Shown: in pieces, positions 25,736 to 29,803 of the stretch
Layout: the number at the start of each line of letters is the position of its first letter
Position numbering within the stretch: the stretch's first letter is position 1
Source: JAWWPY01 sp964412845
GTDB taxonomy: Bacteria; Actinomycetota; Actinomycetes; Streptosporangiales; Streptosporangiaceae
Length of the DNA: 29,803 nucleotides
Reading direction: 5' to 3'
Assembly (NCBI GenBank): GCA_964412845.1
Contig: CAYPQM010000084.1
Span: 1-29,803 of the forward strand
Notes under the pieces: generated by a model
What the model was told of the DNA's origin: nothing
The model's database searches: none
The model's input: the letters and a program-made list of their open reading frames with translations, nothing else
Translations under genes and position numbers: made by a program

Positions 25736-26962
25736 TTACCGGCGGCCGCCGCCCCGGTGCCGTGCCGCCTGCGCGGCCAGCAGGAGCAGGCCGGAGAGGG
25801 CGATGAGAAGCGGCACCACGCTGAAAGCGGCGAGCAGCCCGACATGGTCGGCCACGCTGCCGAGCAGGAATGGGGCCACGATGACGGTGAGGCCGCCGAG
25901 CAACTGGGTGCGGGCGTTGGCGGCGTCGGTGTGCCCCGGTGCGGCGGCCAGGGTCAGCGACAGTGCCAGCGGGAACAGGTTGGCCACGCCGAGACCGGCG
26001 GCAAAGAGCCCGGCCAAGGCGACGGCGTGGCTGGAGAGCCAGAAGGCGGTGAACCCGGCGGTGGTCATGGCCAGGGAGGCCCAGAGCAGCCCGGCGGTGT
26101 GCCGGGGCCGGCGCATCAGCACACCGGCTCCGGTGCGGCCGGCGAGGATGCCGGTGTAAAACACCGCCATCGCCGTGGCCGCCGCAGCGGTGGACAGCCC
26201 GGACGTGGCGGTCAGCAACTCGGCACCGAAGTACACGATGCAGAACTCGATCGCGATCCCCATCGCCACCAGCAGGGCCAGCAGCCAGCACGCCAGCGGC
26301 AGGCCCGCGGGGCGCCGCCCGGTGACCGGCCCGGCGGCGGGAGCAGCCAGCGGCTGGCGCCGGTAGACCAGGAACAGCACGGCGAAAACCACGGCCGGCA
26401 AGGTCATGCCGGCCCGCCAGGTGGCGGGGGTTCCCTGCAGCAACCCGAGGGTCAGCGGGGCCGCCACGGCGCAGGCCGCTGCCCCGATGTTAGCCTCCAC
26501 CAGGGCCCGGTCCCGCCGCGGGCCGTGCCGGTCCGACAGCACCGACTGGGCCGCGGTCAAGACCATGATGCCGGCCAGGCCCAGGACGGCCGCGCCCGCC
26601 AGGGTCAGCGCCACGGAATGGGCTATGGCAAACAGCGCGGCGCCACCGACGGCGCCGAGGGCGGACCACCACAACACCGCGCGCCGCCCGAAGGCCCGGC
26701 TGGCCCACGTGAAGCTCACCCCGACCACCGCCGCTCCGGCCGCCCAGACCGCCGAGTACACGCCGACCATGGCATAGGAAAAGTGCAGCTCGGCGCGGAG
26801 CAGGGCCAGGGCAGGCCCGAAGGCGTACAGCCAGAAGGCATAGCCGCCGATGGCGGCATAGGACAACACGGTTGACCGGTCCCGGACGAAGGCACCGGCG
26901 TCCGCAGCCGACCCGGCGGTATGCGAGCTGGTCCCACCCGGAGGCTGAGTCACCTCAGCCAT
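25736..26962 (-). CDS. Major facilitator superfamily transporter
   Basis: 408 residues with about 12 hydrophobic helices split by a central cytoplasmic loop (VYRRQPLAAPAAGPVTGRR). The N-half has helix 2-3 with ASRAFGRRAVLWW, the MFS motif-A region. The C-half contains GVLMRRPRHTAGLLWA in the repeated motif position. No diagnostic substrate motif is visible. I start at ATG 26962, the first Met before the helices. Further upstream the frame runs into the 22-nt repeats, which is unlikely to be translated. Family members move sugars, acids, drugs or amino acids by proton coupling. Confidence 0.88.
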   Translation of the reverse strand: MAEVTQPPGGTSSHTAGSAADAGAFVRDRSTVLSYAAIGGYAFWLYAFGPALALLRAELHFSYAMVGVYSAVWAAGAAVVGVSFTWASRAFGRRAVLWWSALGAVGGAALFAIAHSVALTLAGAAVLGLAGIMVLTAAQSVLSDRHGPRRDRALVEANIGAAACAVAAPLTLGLLQGTPATWRAGMTLPAVVFAVLFLVYRRQPLAAPAAGPVTGRRPAGLPLACWLLALLVAMGIAIEFCIVYFGAELLTATSGLSTAAAATAMAVFYTGILAGRTGAGVLMRRPRHTAGLLWASLAMTTAGFTAFWLSSHAVALAGLFAAGLGVANLFPLALSLTLAAAPGHTDAANARTQLLGGLTVIVAPFLLGSVADHVGLLAAFSVVPLLIALSGLLLLAAQAARHRGGGRR

Positions 26963-26978
26963 CCTGGCACCCGGACCA

Positions 26979-27066
26979 TGACCACCAGGACGCGGAGCCA
27001 GGACCACCGGGATGCGGAGCCAGGACAGCCAGGATGCGGAGCCAGGACAGCTAGGGTGCGGAGCCA
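26979..27066. repeat. Four tandem 22-nt repeats in the divergent MFS / APH-like gap
   Basis: Units at 26979-27000, 27001-27022, 27023-27044 and 27045-27066 share the core GCGGAGCCA at the right end, with variation only at the left side and middle (GACCACC or GACAGCC/GACAGCT). The last base of the last unit is the A of the start codon of the next gene. Each unit carries GGAG near its end, so the ribosome-binding-site and start-codon context was duplicated. Confidence 0.85.
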
Positions 27067-27947
27067 TGACGGAGGGGCCACCGCCGCAGCAGTTCCCGCG
27101 GTCCGCCCGGCTGGATGCTGCCCTGGTGCTGCGCCAGCTCGCGGAGATCACCGGCGTCCGGCTGGCCGACGAGGGCCCGTGCCCCGGCGGCCAGGTCGGC
27201 GCCGCTTACGTCCGGTGGCCCGGCGGGCACCGGTCGGTGCTCACCGCGGCGCCGCCGGGCAGCGAGGCCGCGGTGCGGCGGACCGAATCGTTGCTGGCGG
27301 CCGGCCGGGCCGCCGGAGTTCCCGCCCCGCGCTACGAGCTGGTGGCGGAACTGCCGGCCGCGCTGGTGGTCGTCCAGGAGCTGCTGCCCGGCTCTGCGCC
27401 GGCCGTCATCACCCGCCGCGTCCTCGATTCGATGCTCGAGATGCACCGGCGATGCCGCGGCATCCTGGCCGGCCGCGAGGACCAGCCGGCTCCATCGCTG
27501 TACCTGCGCACGGATGGCCCCGGCTTCTGCCTGCACGAGCCGCTGGCCCGGTATGACCGGCGGACGGCCCGGCTGCTGGCGGTGGTCGAGGAGATCGGTG
27601 CCGCGGTCCCGGAGCATCTCGCTGGTGATGACCTCGTGCACTTCGTTTTCCACCCGGAGAACGTCCTGTTTGTCGCGGCGGGCGTGGTCACCGGCGTCGT
27701 CGACTGGGATGGCGCCGGCCGCAGCAACGGTTATCTCGACCTGGTCACCCTCCGGTTCGATCTCGCCCACCGAGCCCCGGACCTGGGCCGGTGGCTTGCT
27801 GAGCTGATGCGCGACGCCGCGCCTGACGACGTGATCCGGGCCTGCTGGGCGCACATGAGCCTGCGGCTGGTGGACTGGTGCATCCGGCATTGGACCTCTT
27901 CGCGGGTCACCGCGTGGCTCGACATAGCCGAAGCACTCCGGCCCTGA
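27066..27947 (+). CDS. APH-fold phosphotransferase-like protein, catalytic Asp replaced
   Basis: 293 residues of the aminoglycoside/choline kinase fold (PF01636). The catalytic loop HxDxxxxN reads His192-Phe-Val194-Phe-His-Pro-Glu-Asn199, so the catalytic Asp is Val (GTT, one base from GAT). The metal-binding DFG-equivalent is retained as DWD at 213-215 (GVVDWDGAG), and the C-terminal helices are present. The ATP-binding lobe also looks weak: the glycine-rich loop reads CPGGQVGAAYV. It may be inactive as a kinase, or a recent loss. Start ATG 27066 is at the end of the repeat array with GGAG very close. It lies 42 nt before the hydrolase-like gene. Confidence 0.82.
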   Translation: MTEGPPPQQFPRSARLDAALVLRQLAEITGVRLADEGPCPGGQVGAAYVRWPGGHRSVLTAAPPGSEAAVRRTESLLAAGRAAGVPAPRYELVAELPAALVVVQELLPGSAPAVITRRVLDSMLEMHRRCRGILAGREDQPAPSLYLRTDGPGFCLHEPLARYDRRTARLLAVVEEIGAAVPEHLAGDDLVHFVFHPENVLFVAAGVVTGVVDWDGAGRSNGYLDLVTLRFDLAHRAPDLGRWLAELMRDAAPDDVIRACWAHMSLRLVDWCIRHWTSSRVTAWLDIAEALRP

Positions 27948-27989
27948 CCACCCCGGGCTCCCTGGGTATCCTGGCCGGGGCGGTGATAA

Positions 27990-28730
27990 GTGTCTGGATC
28001 ATTCGCGGCGCTCGAGGACGAGTTCGCGCTTATCGCCGAGTCGGCAGCTCAGGCCGGCATCGGCCAGGACGGGATTCCCGAGGTTCGCCGAAACTGGGTC
28101 AGCGTGCCTACTGGCGGCCGGGTCAGTGCCGTGCTCTGGGGATCAGGACCGCCGGAGGTCGTCTTCCTGCACGAGGCCGGCCGTACCGCCCGGGCCTGGG
28201 ACGAGGTCGCATTGCGGCTCGGCCGTCCGTCGGCCGCGATTGACCTGCCCGGCCACGGCCGCTCCGACAGCCGCCGCAGCATCCGCACCGGGCCGCGCAC
28301 GCTCGCGGACCCGATCGCCGAAGCCATCCGCTCGCTCGCGCCGCGGGCCACGCTGGTCGCGGGCAGCGGGCTGGGCGGCCGGGCGGCGCTGGCCCTGATC
28401 ACCACCCCGCGGCCGACGTTCCTGCGCCGGCTGGCCTTGATCGACACGCTGCCCGGCACTGCCTCCCGCGGCCAGCAGGCCGGTACCGGCGTCGCGGATC
28501 CGCACGCCGACGACGTGTCCCTCTGGGAGGAACTGGCGGGATTGGCGAACCCGGCATTCCTGATCCGGGCCGAGCATTCCGGCCGTATCACCGCCGCTGA
28601 CCTGCTCGAACTGGAGCAGCGCGGGCCCGGTGTCACGGTGATAACCATTCCGGGCGCCGCGCAGGACCTGGTGGCCGACCAGCCCGCGGCGCTGGCCAGC
28701 GAGCTGAGCCGGCTGGCCTCGGCACCCTGA
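27990..28730 (+). CDS. Alpha/beta-hydrolase-fold protein lacking nucleophile and His
   Basis: 246 residues. HEAGRTARAWDEVALRL is the oxyanion-region loop, AIDLPGHGRSD is the standard post-strand motif, and the C-terminal VTVITIPGAAQDLVADQP is the His-loop segment. The nucleophile elbow reads G125-S126-G127-L128-G129, where GxSxG is expected, so the Ser position is Gly127. The usual GAGHxV His is Gln225. It is therefore probably not a conventional serine hydrolase; it may be a pseudoenzyme or use another chemistry. GTG 27990 is used as start. The gene is followed 11 nt later by an oxygenase, whose ribosome binding site overlaps its stop region. Confidence 0.8.
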   Translation: MSGSFAALEDEFALIAESAAQAGIGQDGIPEVRRNWVSVPTGGRVSAVLWGSGPPEVVFLHEAGRTARAWDEVALRLGRPSAAIDLPGHGRSDSRRSIRTGPRTLADPIAEAIRSLAPRATLVAGSGLGGRAALALITTPRPTFLRRLALIDTLPGTASRGQQAGTGVADPHADDVSLWEELAGLANPAFLIRAEHSGRITAADLLELEQRGPGVTVITIPGAAQDLVADQPAALASELSRLASAP

Positions 28731-28741
28731 GGAGGGCACTC

Positions 28742-29767
28742 ATGACGCAGATACCCGTGGTGGACCTTGACATCGCCCTGGGTGACAACCCGCCACGCGA
28801 CCTGCTCGATGAGGTCCGCGTCGCGGCCGAGCAGATCGGCATCATCCAGATCGTCGGGCACGGCGTGGATCTCGGCCTCATCCGGGACTTCAGCCGCCAC
28901 GCAGCCCGCCTGCTCAGCCTGCCCCGGGCCGACAAGACGGCGCTGGCCAGCCCGACCGGGCATCCCTACCGCGGCTGGCGGCAATGGCCGGACGACTTCG
29001 GCCGGCTGGAACTGGAACGCTTCACCGTGGGCCAGTTCGACAATGCCGATGACGCCCGGGCGGCCGGAGTGCCCGCGGACTATCTCGGCCTGTACGCACA
29101 CGCGAATGTCTGGCCACCGGATGATCCCGCGATGCGGGATATCACCTTCCGCTATATCGACGCCTGCCGGATGGTGGCCGAGCGTGTGCTCACGCTCTAC
29201 GCCCGGGCGCTGGATGTCCCGGATGACACATTCCCGCGCAGCTCGCTCCCGTACCTGCGGCTCACCGTCAACAACTACCCCACCTGGTCCTATCCGGACG
29301 CTCCCGACGAGGACAAGCTGCTGCTCCTCGAGCACGCGGACGATTCGGCGGTGACCGTGCTCAGCCAGGAAGGCGATTACGAAGGGCTCCAGGTGCAGCT
29401 GCCCGACGGCGCCTGGCGGCCGGTCCCGGTCATCCCCGGCGCCCTCCAGGCCTTCTCCGGTGCGCTGCTCGCCCGGTGGACCAGCGGCCGGCTGCGCCCG
29501 GCCCGGCACCGCGTGGTCGCGGGCGGCACGGTGACCCGCCGGTCGACGGCGGTCTTCTGCTACCCCAGCCTGGACACCGTGGTGCGGCCGCTAGCCCCGT
29601 TCGCCGACCTCGAAGGCACCGGCCATGAGCCCGCGCTGCTGTGGGACCTGGTCCGGGCCGGCGTCGAGGATTACCTGACCACGTTCGGCCGCCCGGAGCA
29701 GGTCACGGCCTGGCGGGAGAGCAGGCCTTACGTCGCCCCACTGGCTGATAACTCCGCCGGGCGCTGA
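28742..29767 (+). CDS. 2-Oxoglutarate/Fe(II)-dependent oxygenase, isopenicillin N synthase family
   Basis: 341 residues, double-stranded beta-helix fold. The iron triad is His198 and Asp200 (LLEHADDSAVTVL) plus His256 (RPARHRVV). The 2-oxoglutarate-binding RxS is Arg266-x-Ser268 (TRRSTAVF). The N-terminus has MTQIPVVDLD and the helix GIIQIVGHGVD, and GLQVQLPDGAWRPVPVIPGA precedes the triad's end. All key residues are intact, unlike the two preceding genes. AGGAGG lies 7 nt before the ATG and overlaps the hydrolase-like gene's end, so the two are co-expressed. Such enzymes hydroxylate, desaturate or cyclise amino acids, peptides or small metabolites; the substrate is unknown. Confidence 0.9.
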   Translation: MTQIPVVDLDIALGDNPPRDLLDEVRVAAEQIGIIQIVGHGVDLGLIRDFSRHAARLLSLPRADKTALASPTGHPYRGWRQWPDDFGRLELERFTVGQFDNADDARAAGVPADYLGLYAHANVWPPDDPAMRDITFRYIDACRMVAERVLTLYARALDVPDDTFPRSSLPYLRLTVNNYPTWSYPDAPDEDKLLLLEHADDSAVTVLSQEGDYEGLQVQLPDGAWRPVPVIPGALQAFSGALLARWTSGRLRPARHRVVAGGTVTRRSTAVFCYPSLDTVVRPLAPFADLEGTGHEPALLWDLVRAGVEDYLTTFGRPEQVTAWRESRPYVAPLADNSAGR

Positions 29768-29803
29768 TGCGGCCGGCAGCGCAGCTGTCCAGGCCTGGAG
29801 CAG

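Noticed and set aside
26979..27066. CRISPR array
   Set aside because: The repeats are contiguous with no spacers and no cas genes are present.
26963..27151. N-terminal extension of the MFS protein through the 22-nt repeats
   Set aside because: It would overlap the start of the divergent gene and add a Ser/Pro/Gly-rich stretch with no ribosome binding site; ATG 26962 is adequate.
28049..29509. 486-codon minus-strand frame across the hydrolase-like and oxygenase genes
   Set aside because: It lies antisense to two genes with clear family motifs and good ribosome binding sites, and shows no motif itself.
29768..29803. Possible next gene at the right edge
   Set aside because: Only 36 nt remain after the oxygenase stop, with no start codon and ribosome binding site that could be judged.

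Overview
The window is high-GC DNA with actinomycete habits: many GTG starts, frequent ATGA/GTGA stop-start overlaps, AGGAGG-type ribosome binding sites, and a relic of the XRE/DUF5753 plus DUF397 gene pair typical of filamentous actinomycetes. I read it as chromosomal DNA of a Streptomyces-like or related actinobacterium. I saw no rRNA, tRNA, CRISPR array, transposase or phage gene.

Left part (1-9.4 kb, genes mostly on the minus strand): the 5' end of a secreted purple-acid-phosphatase-like enzyme; a fused anthranilate synthase TrpE-TrpG with a clear upstream attenuator (a 13-residue leader peptide with two adjacent Trp codons, a hairpin over its stop codon and a terminator hairpin); FtsH; an ornithine cyclodeaminase/mu-crystallin homologue; a DUF1003 membrane protein; a plus-strand relic of an XRE/DUF5753 regulator with its DUF397 partner; and an MHYT-domain membrane protein whose last ~44 codons read antisense through that relic.

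Middle (9.6-18.1 kb, minus strand): a tightly overlapping operon with a lipoprotein substrate-binding protein, LivG, LivF, LivH, LivM (a HAAT/branched-chain-type ABC importer), a thiamine-diphosphate enzyme with some benzoylformate-decarboxylase-like features, and a short-chain dehydrogenase. An AraC-family regulator lies just upstream, and three perfect 15-nt direct repeats sit between regulator and operon.

Right of that (18.2-23.5 kb, plus strand): an ATP-grasp ligase translationally coupled to a luciferase-like flavin monooxygenase, a small tandem-SH3 protein, then an aryl-aldehyde dehydrogenase and 4-hydroxybenzoate 3-monooxygenase (PobA) behind a near-consensus housekeeping promoter. The last two fit an aryl aldehyde to 4-hydroxybenzoate to protocatechuate route. 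With the importer, ThDP enzyme and SDR next door, the block may be an aromatic-acid catabolic island, although that link is inferred.

Right end (23.6-29.8 kb): a DrrAB-like ABC exporter pair and an MFS transporter on the minus strand, then on the plus strand an APH-fold protein lacking its catalytic Asp, an alpha/beta-hydrolase-fold protein lacking its nucleophile and His, and an intact 2-oxoglutarate/Fe(II) oxygenase of the isopenicillin N synthase family. Four 22-nt tandem repeats fill the gap between the MFS gene and the APH-like gene, ending exactly at the latter's start codon.
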